Assembly (NCBI GenBank): GCA_944388175.1
Contig: CALXHR010000001.1
Span: 62,001 to 126,000, forward strand
Length of the DNA: 64,000 nucleotides
Origin: an uncultured Gemmiger sp.
GTDB taxonomy: Bacteria; Bacillota; Clostridia; Oscillospirales; Ruminococcaceae
Reading direction: 5' to 3'
Within the stretch, counting starts at the first letter, position 1, and each line of letters opens with the position of its first letter. Below are positions 18,097 to 25,574 of the stretch, one piece after another. Position numbers and translations under genes: made by a program. A model generated the notes under the pieces. It worked only from the letters and a program-made list of their open reading frames with translations, was not told where the DNA came from and made no database searches.

Positions 18097-19146
18097 TTAC
18101 CCATTATAAAAGTTTTGGCGTACCTTGTAAAGGGCGGCGCACACAAAACAGAGCGATACCGCCGCGGCATCCCAGGGCAGGCGCTGCATGGGGATAACGC
18201 GCGCCGGCAGCGTGCTGGCGGCCGGCAGCGCGCCCGGCACAAAGCGGATCAGCAGCCATACCAACCCCTGCAGCAGCGCAATGTGCAGCAGACGGTCAAT
18301 GACCAGAAGACGCAGCGGTACGGCGCGCTGCAGCAGCATGCCCAGTTGCATCCAGACCGAAAGCCCCAGCGCGCTCAGGCACAGGCAGCAGCCGTACAGT
18401 GCGGCGGCGCCGCCCAGCGGCGCAAAAGCGGCACAGCCGGCGCTGATCTCCAACCCGGCGGCCAAGAATGCTTCCGCCAGGGCATAGGGCGGCAAAAAAG
18501 GGTGGATAACAGCCGCCAGCATCCGAAAAAACACCACGCAGCCGCAGACGTGCAGGCAGCTGTCCGCCGCGTTTTGCAGCGCAAGCGGCAGGCTTGGCTG
18601 CGCCGGGGCGGCGTGGCTTGCCGGCAGCTGCTTGGCGTCGGTGGGCAGCAGCGGCAGGCAGAGCGCGGCCGCCAGCAAGTTGGCAGCCAACTGCAAAGTG
18701 TACAGCAGGACGCCGGTCCGTACGCTGCCCAGCAGCAGGCCGCCCACACAGCCGACCACAAACCCCGGGCTGGAACAACACCCCAACAGCAACAGCAGGG
18801 CGGCGTCCCGGGCGCTCAAGGCGCCTTCCCGGTGCAGTTTGCCGGTCAGGCGCGCACAGACGGCATACCCGCCAAACCAGGAGAGCAGCAGCGCCACCGT
18901 GGCGCGCGGTTGCCGCAGGCCCAAAGCGCGCCCCAGCGGGCGCAGCGCCCGCCCTTGCAGGGGGCAGGCCAGCAGCAGATCACAGATCACAAAAAAGGGG
19001 AACAGCGCAGGCGCCACCGTGCTCAAACACAGCTGCACCCCGCTGCGAAACCCATGCGCCGCCAGGGCGGGCTGCGCCAAAAACAGCGCTCCGCACAGCA
19101 GGCACAGGCTTACGACGGCAACGGTGGTTTTGCGGTGGGAACTCAT
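18097..19146 (-). CDS. ylbJ: YlbJ-like sporulation integral membrane protein
   Basis: A 349-residue membrane protein with about eight hydrophobic segments. The N-terminal half has nucleoside-recognition (GATE) features: STVAPALFPFFVICDLL near residues 40–60, and SWFGGYAVCARLTGKL then GCCSSPGFVVG further on. In Bacillus YlbJ is made in the mother cell under sigma-E and is needed for spore cortex and resistance. The ATG at 19146 follows GGGAGGTG. The gene is divergent from yqfC/yqfD, also sigma-E genes, across only 65 bases, so the divergent promoters may be controlled together. Confidence 0.82.
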   Translation of the reverse strand: MSSHRKTTVAVVSLCLLCGALFLAQPALAAHGFRSGVQLCLSTVAPALFPFFVICDLLLACPLQGRALRPLGRALGLRQPRATVALLLSWFGGYAVCARLTGKLHREGALSARDAALLLLLGCCSSPGFVVGCVGGLLLGSVRTGVLLYTLQLAANLLAAALCLPLLPTDAKQLPASHAAPAQPSLPLALQNAADSCLHVCGCVVFFRMLAAVIHPFLPPYALAEAFLAAGLEISAGCAAFAPLGGAAALYGCCLCLSALGLSVWMQLGMLLQRAVPLRLLVIDRLLHIALLQGLVWLLIRFVPGALPAASTLPARVIPMQRLPWDAAAVSLCFVCAALYKVRQNFYNG

Positions 19147-19211
19147 ACAACACACCTCCCGCGGCGTATATATGGAAACGAACCGGGTCGTTCAGGTGGG
19201 GAGGGAACGCC

Positions 19212-19529
19212 ATGAAACAGCGCAGACCCAAGCGCAAACGCGCGGCAGCCGGCTTTGCCCTGCGCGGGATGCTGGCAAAGCCGCCGGACGGCTTTTACCA
19301 TATGCCGGAGTTTTCGCTGCGCGGCGGCCGCCTGGCAACGGATGGCTGCCGCCGTGTGCTGGATTTTTCCCCCGAAAAAATCTGCCTGGATATGGGCGGC
19401 TTTATAGTAACATTTTATGGGGCGTCGCTGCGGATAGAATCGCTGAGCGGCAAAAGACTGCTTTTGGCAGGCAGGTTCACCGGCATTACGTTCCAGGATA
19501 AATGGAAAGGGGCTGGCCATGAAGCGTGA
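19212..19529 (+). CDS. yqfC: Sporulation protein YqfC
   Basis: A 105-residue protein with a basic N-terminus and a small beta domain (LRIESLSGKRLLLAGRF, residues about 76–92) characteristic of YqfC/YabP-like spore proteins. The ATG is preceded by GGGAGGGAA. The stop lies 11 bases inside the yqfD start, so the two are translationally coupled, matching the conserved yqfC–yqfD–phoH order of Firmicutes. In Bacillus both are in the sigma-E mother-cell regulon; the molecular role is not established. Confidence 0.88.
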   Translation: MKQRRPKRKRAAAGFALRGMLAKPPDGFYHMPEFSLRGGRLATDGCRRVLDFSPEKICLDMGGFIVTFYGASLRIESLSGKRLLLAGRFTGITFQDKWKGAGHEA

Positions 19530-20688
19530 GATCTGGGGGGCGGACTGGTTCCGGTTCCGTGTGGCCGGGCAGGCGCCGCAGCGCTTTTTGGGGCGCGCCG
19601 CCAGGCAGGGGGTTCGTCTGCGCAGCCTGCGGTGGCAGCAGGGCGCGTTTACCGCCGTGGCCGCCGGGGCGGACCATGCCAAACTGGTCCGCCTGGCAAA
19701 AGAGGGCGGGTGGACGTTTACGTTGCTGCGGCGCTATGGCCCTGGCCACCGGCTGGAAAAACTTTTGGCCCGCCCGGGGGTTGCGGTGGGGGCGGCGCTG
19801 TTTTTGGCGCTGGTGCGTTTGGGCGGCGGTTTTGTGTGGTCGATTGATCTTACCGCTTTGGACCCTGCCGTGCAGCCCCGTATGCGCACGCTGCTGGCGC
19901 AAAACGGCATCTTTGAAGGCGTCCACCTGGAGGAAACCGTGTTGGATTCCGCGCGCCAGGCTGCGCTGGCGCAAAGCGATGTGTTCGGCTGGGTCAGCCT
20001 GAACTTTACCGGCGGCTGCCTGGCGGTCGAAACGACGCAGGCAACCTACCAGACCGTGCAGGAGGACGCCCCGCAGGCGCCGCTGTACGCAAAGGCGGAC
20101 GGGGAGGTCGTTGCGGTGGAGCCGCAAAGCGGGTTCGCTGTTGTAACGCCGGGGCAGCCGGTGGAACAGGGGCAGCTGCTGGTGGACGCCGTGCGCCTGG
20201 ACCGCGACGGCGACCCGGTGCGGCAGGGCGTGCGCGGGCTGATTGTGGCGCGCATAGAAAAAAGCTACACCGCACACCAACCCTATGAGAGCACACAAAA
20301 ATACCTCACGGGCCAAAGCGTTGTGCAGCAGCAGCTCTTTTTGCTGGGGCACAGCGTGTCCGCCGGCGAACAGCCGGCATTGCCGGAGGAGGGAACGCGC
20401 AGCGTTGAATGGCTGCCGCTGCGTTTGGGGCGGCTGTGCCTGGCGGCGTGTTTGCGGCGCGAGACAGTCTGGCTGCAAAAAGAACAGCCGGTGCACTACA
20501 CGCCGCAGCAGGCGCAGGCGTTGGCGCGGCGCAGCTGCCGGGCGCTCTTGTACGCAGACTTTCCGGACGCGGTGATCGAGCAGGAGCGCTGCGTGCAAAG
20601 CAGCGAGCCGGAAGGGGAGTGCTGCACCATCACCTACATTTTTTGCGCCAATATCGCAGTGGCAGAGCCCTCGCCGCCGGGTGAATAG
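19519..20688 (+). CDS. yqfD: Sporulation protein YqfD
   Basis: A 389-residue protein with a cytoplasmic N-terminal region, one transmembrane segment near residues 90–112 and a large extracytoplasmic region of POTRA-like and beta-rich character (LLAQNGIFEGV, FGWVSLNFTGGCLAVET). This is the domain order of YqfD, a sigma-E-controlled membrane protein of spore formers. It overlaps yqfC by 11 bases and is followed, after a promoter, by phoH, the usual neighbour. It is of normal length. Confidence 0.88.
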   Translation: MKREIWGADWFRFRVAGQAPQRFLGRAARQGVRLRSLRWQQGAFTAVAAGADHAKLVRLAKEGGWTFTLLRRYGPGHRLEKLLARPGVAVGAALFLALVRLGGGFVWSIDLTALDPAVQPRMRTLLAQNGIFEGVHLEETVLDSARQAALAQSDVFGWVSLNFTGGCLAVETTQATYQTVQEDAPQAPLYAKADGEVVAVEPQSGFAVVTPGQPVEQGQLLVDAVRLDRDGDPVRQGVRGLIVARIEKSYTAHQPYESTQKYLTGQSVVQQQLFLLGHSVSAGEQPALPEEGTRSVEWLPLRLGRLCLAACLRRETVWLQKEQPVHYTPQQAQALARRSCRALLYADFPDAVIEQERCVQSSEPEGECCTITYIFCANIAVAEPSPPGE

Positions 20689-20762
20689 CAGAGTTCCAGC
20701 TTAATACCGAAAGACGGCGAAAAATTTTGTCTAAAATGTACAATTTCTTTTGGCAAATCTTG

Positions 20763-20771
20763 TGATATAAT
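20763..20771 (+). promoter_or_regulatory. Extended -10 promoter of the phoH operon
   Basis: TGATATAAT is a consensus extended -10 element. The start of transcription would fall near 20778, which rules out the ATG at 20776 as the phoH start and supports the TTG at 20815. Confidence 0.6.
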
Positions 20772-20814
20772 CTAAATGGAATATTGTGTTTTGAACATAC
20801 GAAGGGGGTTCAAT

Positions 20815-21786
20815 TTGGCAGAACGTTCCATGGAACTGGACAGCATCGAGCTGGCGGCGGCGATTTTCGGCAACTGTGACCAGAATATCCATCTGCTGGA
20901 AAAGGAGTTCGGGGTCACGGCGGTCTGCCGAGGTTCACAGCTGCGTTTCAGCGGCGCCGAGGAGGATGTCGTCGCAGCCGTGCACGCGGTGGAAGGCATG
21001 ATTACCCTGATGGAGCGCCATACCCCGCTGGAAGAACAGACGGTGCGTTACTGCATCACGCTGGCCCGCGGCGGCGAGGAAAAGCGCCTGCGGGAATTGA
21101 CCGACGAGTTCGTGGCGGTCACCGTCAAAGGGCGCCCCATCCACCCCAAAACGCTGGGCCAGCGGGAGTATCTGGCCGCCATCCGCAAGCATGCCGTCAC
21201 GTTCGGCGTCGGCCCGGCCGGCACCGGCAAAACGTATCTGGCGGTGGCGATGGCCGTCAAGGCGTTCAAATCCAAAGAGGTCAGCCGCATCATCCTGACG
21301 CGCCCCGCTGTGGAAGCGGGGGAAAAGCTTGGGTTCCTGCCGGGCGATATGCAGGACAAGGTGGACCCGTACCTGCGCCCGCTGTACGACAGTCTGTTTG
21401 ATTTGCTGGGGGCCGAGCCGTTCCAGAAACTGTTTGAAAAGCAGGTCATCGAGGTTGCGCCGCTGGCCTACATGCGCGGCCGCACGCTGGAGGATGCCTT
21501 TATCATTTTGGACGAAGCGCAGAACACGACGCCGGAACAGATGAAGATGTTTTTGACGCGTATGGGCGTGGGCAGCAAAGTCGTCGTCACCGGGGATATC
21601 ACCCAGATCGACCTGCCCGAAAAAGTGCGCAGCGGCCTGGTCGATGCGCTGGAAGTGCTTCGCGGGGTGGAGGGCATCGCGCAGATTTATCTGACGGAAA
21701 AAGACGTCGTGCGCCATCGCCTGGTACAGCAGATCATCAAAGCCTATGAAAAAGCGGCCGTGCAAACACACGGTACCGCCCGGTAA
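20815..21786 (+). CDS. phoH: PhoH-like ATPase (PhoL type)
   Basis: A 323-residue cytoplasmic NTPase. Walker A is GPAGTGKTYLA and Walker B is FIILDEAQNTT; an N-terminal KH-like region (residues about 1–75) precedes the ATPase. PhoH proteins are RNA-binding ATPases often encoded with ybeY and thought to act in RNA processing. I choose the TTG at 20815 because AGGGGG sits six bases before it and the earlier ATG overlaps the likely transcription start. ybeY follows 28 bases after the stop. Confidence 0.93.
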   Translation: MAERSMELDSIELAAAIFGNCDQNIHLLEKEFGVTAVCRGSQLRFSGAEEDVVAAVHAVEGMITLMERHTPLEEQTVRYCITLARGGEEKRLRELTDEFVAVTVKGRPIHPKTLGQREYLAAIRKHAVTFGVGPAGTGKTYLAVAMAVKAFKSKEVSRIILTRPAVEAGEKLGFLPGDMQDKVDPYLRPLYDSLFDLLGAEPFQKLFEKQVIEVAPLAYMRGRTLEDAFIILDEAQNTTPEQMKMFLTRMGVGSKVVVTGDITQIDLPEKVRSGLVDALEVLRGVEGIAQIYLTEKDVVRHRLVQQIIKAYEKAAVQTHGTAR

Positions 21787-21814
21787 ATCTATTTGCACAG
21801 GAGGTCGATCCCTT

Positions 21815-22315
21815 ATGTCCAACAAGGTGTTGATAACCAACGACCAAAATACCGTCAAGATCCCGTCGGGTCTGCGGATTTTGATCCGCCGCAGCTGCAA
21901 TGCGGTGCTGGATTTTGAAAAATTTGACGGTCCGGCTGAAATCAGCGTCACGTTTGTGGACAACAACCGCATCCATGAACTGAACCTGCAGTACCGCGGC
22001 AAAGACGCCGCCACCGACGTGCTCAGCTTTCCGCTGGGGGAAAACGGCGCCTATGACATCGACGAGGACAACGGCTGCAAGATTCTGGGCGATATCGTCA
22101 TTTCGATGGAGCGCGCGATGGAGCAGGCGGAACTGTACGGCCACACGCTGCAGCGCGAAGTTGCCTACCTGACGGTACATTCGATGCTACATCTGCTGGG
22201 CTATGACCACGAGGCCAGCGGCCTGGAAGCCGTGCGTATGCGCGAAAAAGAAGAGGCAGTGCTCATCAAGCTGGGGCTGCCGCGCACCGTGTCCTATACC
22301 AGCGATGAAATCTGA
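21815..22315 (+). CDS. ybeY: Endoribonuclease YbeY (rRNA maturation factor)
   Basis: A 166-residue zinc-dependent endoribonuclease that acts in 16S rRNA 3'-end maturation and ribosome quality control. The metal-binding motif H-x3-H-x5-H is intact (HSMLHLLGYDH, about residues 127–137). The ATG at 21815 follows CAGGAGGT. It overlaps dgkA by 11 bases, in the conserved phoH–ybeY–dgkA–era order. Confidence 0.96.
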   Translation: MSNKVLITNDQNTVKIPSGLRILIRRSCNAVLDFEKFDGPAEISVTFVDNNRIHELNLQYRGKDAATDVLSFPLGENGAYDIDEDNGCKILGDIVISMERAMEQAELYGHTLQREVAYLTVHSMLHLLGYDHEASGLEAVRMREKEEAVLIKLGLPRTVSYTSDEI

Positions 22316-22802
22316 GATCATGCGGTTTGGCCGCGGCTTTGTCTATGCCTGGAACGGTATCCGTGCCGCCGTCCAGCAGGAGCGCAACTTTCGCTTCCAT
22401 CTGTGTGCGGCCTGCTATGCCCTGGCGGCCTGCACGCTGGCGGAACTGGATGGCACCCAATGGTGTATCGTGATCCTGTGCATCGCGGCGGTCCTGGGGA
22501 TGGAATTGATGAATTCTGCCGTGGAACGCGCAGTGCACAAGCCCGATACGACCCATTGGTGGAGCGCCGGCGCCGCCAAAGATATGGCGGCCGGCGGCGT
22601 GCTGTTTATGGCGCTGGGGGCGCTGGCGGCAGGGTTGTGCCTGCTGGTGCCGCGCCTGCCGGTTATTTGGGGCAATTTGTGCCGTATGCCCGCTGTGGGG
22701 GCGGTAGCTGTTTTGCTGCTGGGCCCGGCGTACTGGTTCATTTTCCGTTACCGTAACGCAGAAAAGAAAGGCGAAACATCCAATGGCAAAACCGATGCCT
22801 GA
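22305..22802 (+). CDS. dgkA: Diacylglycerol/undecaprenol kinase
   Basis: A 165-residue small membrane kinase; in Gram-positives this family mainly phosphorylates undecaprenol for cell-wall carrier recycling. The signature GMELMNSAVERAVHK (about residues 65–79) and NFRFHLCAACY near residue 28 are typical. It is longer than the roughly 125-residue family norm: one or two extra hydrophobic segments follow residue 130. The ATG at 22305 overlaps ybeY; an alternative at 22320 is possible because the ribosome site is weak. The stop overlaps the era start. Confidence 0.88.
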   Translation: MKSEIMRFGRGFVYAWNGIRAAVQQERNFRFHLCAACYALAACTLAELDGTQWCIVILCIAAVLGMELMNSAVERAVHKPDTTHWWSAGAAKDMAAGGVLFMALGALAAGLCLLVPRLPVIWGNLCRMPAVGAVAVLLLGPAYWFIFRYRNAEKKGETSNGKTDA

Positions 22803-23694
22803 AATGCCCAGCAGTGTGTTCGTGGCGCTGGTGGGCCGCCCTAATGTGGGCAAATCCAGTTTGACAAACTATCTTGTGGGGGAAAAGGTCGCCATTGTGA
22901 CGCAGAAACCCCAGACCACCCGCAACCGCATCACCGGCATCATCACCAGGGGGCCGGTGCAGTATGTGCTCATGGATACCCCGGGCATCCATGCGGCGCG
23001 CAACAAACTGGACGCGCGCATGACACAGACGGCGGCCACCAGTCTCAAGGACGTCGATGTGACGATGATGTTGTTTGAACCGGCGGGTGAGTTTACCGAA
23101 GCCGAAAAAACCATGATCGCCGCGCTGCAAAAAGCGGGCCCGGCCGTCGCGGTCATCAACAAAGTGGACCTGCTGGACAGTTTTGCCGCGCTGGAACAGC
23201 GCAAGCGCCAGCTGCAGGATTTTGGCTGCTTTGACGCGGTCGTGGCGGTGTCGGCCAAAGACGGCACCGGGTGCGAGGAATTGTTTACCCTATTAAAACC
23301 CTATGGCAATGAAGGGCCGCACTATTTCGACGACGACGCCTTTACCGATATGCCGGAAAAAGAACTGGTGGCGGAACTGGTGCGCGAAAAAGCCCTGCTG
23401 TTTCTGCGCGAGGAGATTCCCCACGGCATCGCCGTCGTGGTCGAGCGTTTTAAAGAACGCCCGGACAAAGACCTCATCGATATTGATGTTGAGATTTATT
23501 GCGAGCGCAAAAACCACAAAGGGATGATCATTGGCAAAGGCGGCCAGATGCTTAAAAAAATTGCCAGCGCTGCGCGCCAGGACGTCGAGGAACTGCTGGG
23601 CGTCCAGGTCAACCTGCAGTGCTGGGTGAAAGTGCGCGAGGATTGGCGCGACAAAGAGCAAATGCTCAATGCGCTGGGCTTTGCCAAACCATGA
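22783..23694 (+). CDS. era: GTPase Era
   Basis: A 303-residue GTP-binding protein that binds the 3' end of 16S rRNA during 30S assembly. The GTPase motifs are GRPNVGKS (18–25), DTPG, NKVD and SAK; the C-terminal KH domain is shown by GMIIGKGGQMLKKI. The start overlaps dgkA by 20 bases and has AAAGGCGAAA upstream. The stop codon directly abuts the first copy of a roughly 408-bp repeat, whose first hairpin probably terminates this operon. Confidence 0.97.
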   Translation: MAKPMPEMPSSVFVALVGRPNVGKSSLTNYLVGEKVAIVTQKPQTTRNRITGIITRGPVQYVLMDTPGIHAARNKLDARMTQTAATSLKDVDVTMMLFEPAGEFTEAEKTMIAALQKAGPAVAVINKVDLLDSFAALEQRKRQLQDFGCFDAVVAVSAKDGTGCEELFTLLKPYGNEGPHYFDDDAFTDMPEKELVAELVREKALLFLREEIPHGIAVVVERFKERPDKDLIDIDVEIYCERKNHKGMIIGKGGQMLKKIASAARQDVEELLGVQVNLQCWVKVREDWRDKEQMLNALGFAKP

Positions 23695-23695
23695 A

Positions 23696-24103
23696 AGCAC
23701 CTGTCCATGTGCAAACGAAATTGTCATTAAAAGCACATTAGTTTGTCAAAAAACGAGATAGGATAACGGAGTAATGTGGAGAAGATATCTCCCGTTGCTC
23801 CGTTTTTTATTTTGTGCAGGAGCGGGAGGACAGGCGGGGGAAACACGCGTCCGAATTTCTGATAATTTCCCTCACAAAATTCTCAAAAGAGAATAGGTGT
23901 GAGATTGAGTATCAGAGAATTCTCAACCGAGAACGAGCGGTTTTTCCGCAGATTCAGCGGCTATTGGAAGGCTGCGAACAGAGCCTAAACGCATAAATTT
24001 CAACAAAATATCGAATAATTTTCTAACGCTTTAGAAATGCCAATAACCGCAACCCATGATAGGAAACAGGACTGTCGGCGGATAATTCTTCGCCTGAAAT
24101 ATC
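23696..24103 (+). repeat. Structured direct repeat, copy A (about 408 bp)
   Basis: This AT-rich stretch is repeated at 24327–24733 with about two dozen differences and one single-base gap. It holds no plausible gene but is full of hairpins: a terminator-like stem with a T-run (23766–23808), CTCACA...ATTCTC-AAAA-GAGAAT...TGTGAG (23871–23903), GCGG/CCGC (23937–23949), TTTCTAA/TTAGAAA near 24020, and GGCG/CGCC near 24078. It begins two bases after the era stop. It could be a mobile repeat, a non-coding RNA or both; I do not recognise the family. Confidence 0.85.
23766..23808 (+). terminator. Terminator-like hairpin in repeat copy A (probable era terminator)
   Basis: A 9-bp stem (ACGGAGTAA / TTGCTCCGT, one wobble) encloses a second stem (GGAGA/TCTCC) and is followed by TTTTTT. 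Confidence 0.75.
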
Positions 24104-24326
24104 GAATAATTCTCGTTTGAGAATGGCGGGTACCCATCCCGGTGGGGCCGAGGTTTCAGATAAATCTCTGGCCTTTCTCTGGCCCAAATCGCATGCCCCT
24201 CGGCCCGTGCAAGGCGCTTTCGGGTACCTATTCAAGACTTTTCTTATATATATTCCCTTGACATTTTTGAGTGCATTTTTTGACAAACAAAATTGCTTTT
24301 GTGGACATTTTTATTTGCAACAAGAC
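24104..24326. other. Spacer between the two repeat copies, no gene seen
   Basis: The first half is GC-rich and holds a perfect 9-bp inverted repeat, GGGCCGAGG (24145–24153) with CCTCGGCCC (24198–24206), framed by two copies of CGGGTACC (24127 and 24221). The second half is AT-rich. Short open frames on both strands here lack ribosome sites and family resemblance. The spacer may be part of a 631-bp tandem unit whose second copy is truncated. Confidence 0.5.
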
Positions 24327-24733
24327 AGCACCTGTCCATGTGCAAACGAAATTGTCATTAAAGCACATTAGTTTGTCAAAAAACGAGATAGGATAACGGA
24401 GTAATGTGGAGAAGATATCTCCCGTTACTCCGTTTTTTATTTTGTGCAGGAGCGGGAGGATAGGCAGGGGAAATACGCGTCCGAATTTCTGATAATTCCC
24501 CTCACAAAATTCTCAAAAGAGAATAGGTGTGAGATTGAGTATCAGAGAATTCTCAACCGAGAACGGGTGGTTTTATCGTAGATTCAGCGGCTGCGGGAAG
24601 GCTGCAAACAGAGCCCAAATGCATAAATTTCAACAAAATATCGAATAATTTTCTAACGCTTTAGAAATGCCAACAACCGCCACTCATGATAGACGACTGG
24701 ACTGTCGGCGGATAATTCTTCGCCTGAAATATC
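24327..24733 (+). repeat. Structured direct repeat, copy B (about 407 bp)
   Basis: Second copy of the repeat at 23696–24103. Differences inside hairpins keep pairing: the terminator stem wobble T-G of copy A is T-A here (base 24427 versus 23797), and three changes in the GCGG/CCGC hairpin give G-T or T-G wobbles. It ends at the same point (GGCGGATAATTCTTCGCC then AAATATC), followed by a palindrome whose loop is inverted relative to copy A. Confidence 0.85.
24396..24438 (+). terminator. Terminator-like hairpin in repeat copy B
   Basis: A perfect 9-bp outer stem (ACGGAGTAA / TTACTCCGT) with the same inner stem as copy A, followed by TTTTTT. Confidence 0.7.
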
Positions 24734-24755
24734 AAATGAGAATTATTTGATATTT
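24727..24755. repeat. Terminal palindrome of repeat copy B
   Basis: A perfect 11-bp inverted repeat (AAATATCAAAT / ATTTGATATTT) with loop GAGAATT. Copy A has the related hairpin ending with loop AATTCTC, the reverse complement. Confidence 0.7.
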
Positions 24756-24785
24756 CATTGACAAAAACAGCGCCAGCGGCAGGCA

Positions 24786-24814
24786 AACGCCCGGCGCATC
24801 CGGCGCCGGGCGTT
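24786..24814 (-). terminator. GC-rich hairpin, second terminator of the DUF4364 unit
   Basis: A perfect 12-bp stem (AACGCCCGGCGC / GCGCCGGGCGTT) with a five-base loop, followed on the minus strand by only a short T-run. It lies behind a stronger terminator and may be a back-up. Confidence 0.55.
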
Positions 24815-24829
24815 CCTGCCCCATACAAT

Positions 24830-24866
24830 AAAAACCCCCGATGCAGGTGTATTCCTGCATCGGGGG
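24830..24866 (-). terminator. Terminator of the DUF4364 gene
   Basis: A perfect 13-bp stem (CCCCCGATGCAGG / CCTGCATCGGGGG) with a six-base loop is followed on the minus strand by TTTTTA, 37 bases after the gene. Confidence 0.88.
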
Positions 24867-24903
24867 AAACTGTTTTGCGCGTAGGTTCGGCCGCGGGGCG
24901 GCT

Positions 24904-25479
24904 TTACAACAACCCCTCCGGCGGGCGGTCGTCCTCGGTGCTGGGCTGGGTCAGCAGGTCCATCACTTTGGCGTAAATCTCGCTGCCGTGGGCCGTAAAG
25001 TTGTTTTTGATCGTCTCGGCCGTCAGGCTGTCCGGCATGGCCAGCTGCAGGCGGAACACATCGCTGCCCATATCGCCAATGGCGCACTGGACTTCATACG
25101 CGCCGTCGTGTTCTTCCACGCGCGCGCGGTTCATGGCCGCTTTGTGCCGCCAGCTTTGAATTTGCATGACCGCGCGGATCGCACTCTCGCGCACCGTGCG
25201 CGGCAGGTCATAGGCCAGCGTGTCGGCCACGGTGGCGCCTTTGGGGGTGATAGTGTACTGCGCATCTTCGCCCAAGGTTACCAGCTGCTGTTTTTCCACA
25301 TCGGCCAAAGAATCGGCAAATTCAAAATAATTGACAAGCTGCTCCTGCAGCAGCGCGCCCTGCAATGTGTCGCGGCTCAAAGGGCCGGCCGCTTTGACGA
25401 GGTAACACAGCAGGATACGAATCTGCGTGTTGTCTGTAAGGCCGCCGGGCTTTACACCTGCCGTAAATGCTTCCGCCAT
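24904..25479 (-). CDS. DUF4364 family protein
   Basis: A 191-residue cytoplasmic protein. The N-terminal half looks like a winged helix (LTDNTQIRILLCYLVKAAGPLSRDTL, then ITPKGATVADTL) and the C-terminal half is a compact alpha/beta domain (EVQCAIGDMGSDVFRLQL). This matches DUF4364 of Clostridia, a family with no assigned function, possibly a transcription factor. The ATG at 25479 follows AAGGATG. It lies 95 bases after the S1-domain gene on the same strand and ends at a strong terminator. Confidence 0.82.
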   Translation of the reverse strand: MAEAFTAGVKPGGLTDNTQIRILLCYLVKAAGPLSRDTLQGALLQEQLVNYFEFADSLADVEKQQLVTLGEDAQYTITPKGATVADTLAYDLPRTVRESAIRAVMQIQSWRHKAAMNRARVEEHDGAYEVQCAIGDMGSDVFRLQLAMPDSLTAETIKNNFTAHGSEIYAKVMDLLTQPSTEDDRPPEGLL

Positions 25480-25574
25480 CGTATCACATCCTTGCCCAAC
25501 ATCGTTTTCTTTTATTATACACAGTGTTTCCGTTTGTCGCAAGAGGGGGCGGCGCCCCTGGCGGCGGGATGCGC

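Noticed and set aside
20776-20814. ATG at 20776 as the phoH start
   Set aside because: It overlaps the predicted transcription start of the TGATATAAT promoter; the TTG at 20815 has a well-placed AGGGGG site.
24258-24290. TTGACA near 24258 and a second TTGACA near 24280 considered as promoters
   Set aside because: No -10 element lies 16–18 bases downstream of either; the sequence is just T-rich.
24023-24371. Short open frames on both strands between the repeat copies (87 and 84 codons)
   Set aside because: No ribosome site, no family resemblance, and they cross hairpins and the repeat boundary; better explained as non-coding repeat DNA.
23696-24755. The duplicated region considered as a CRISPR array
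   Set aside because: Only two copies of a long unit exist; there are no short regularly spaced repeats and no cas genes in the window.
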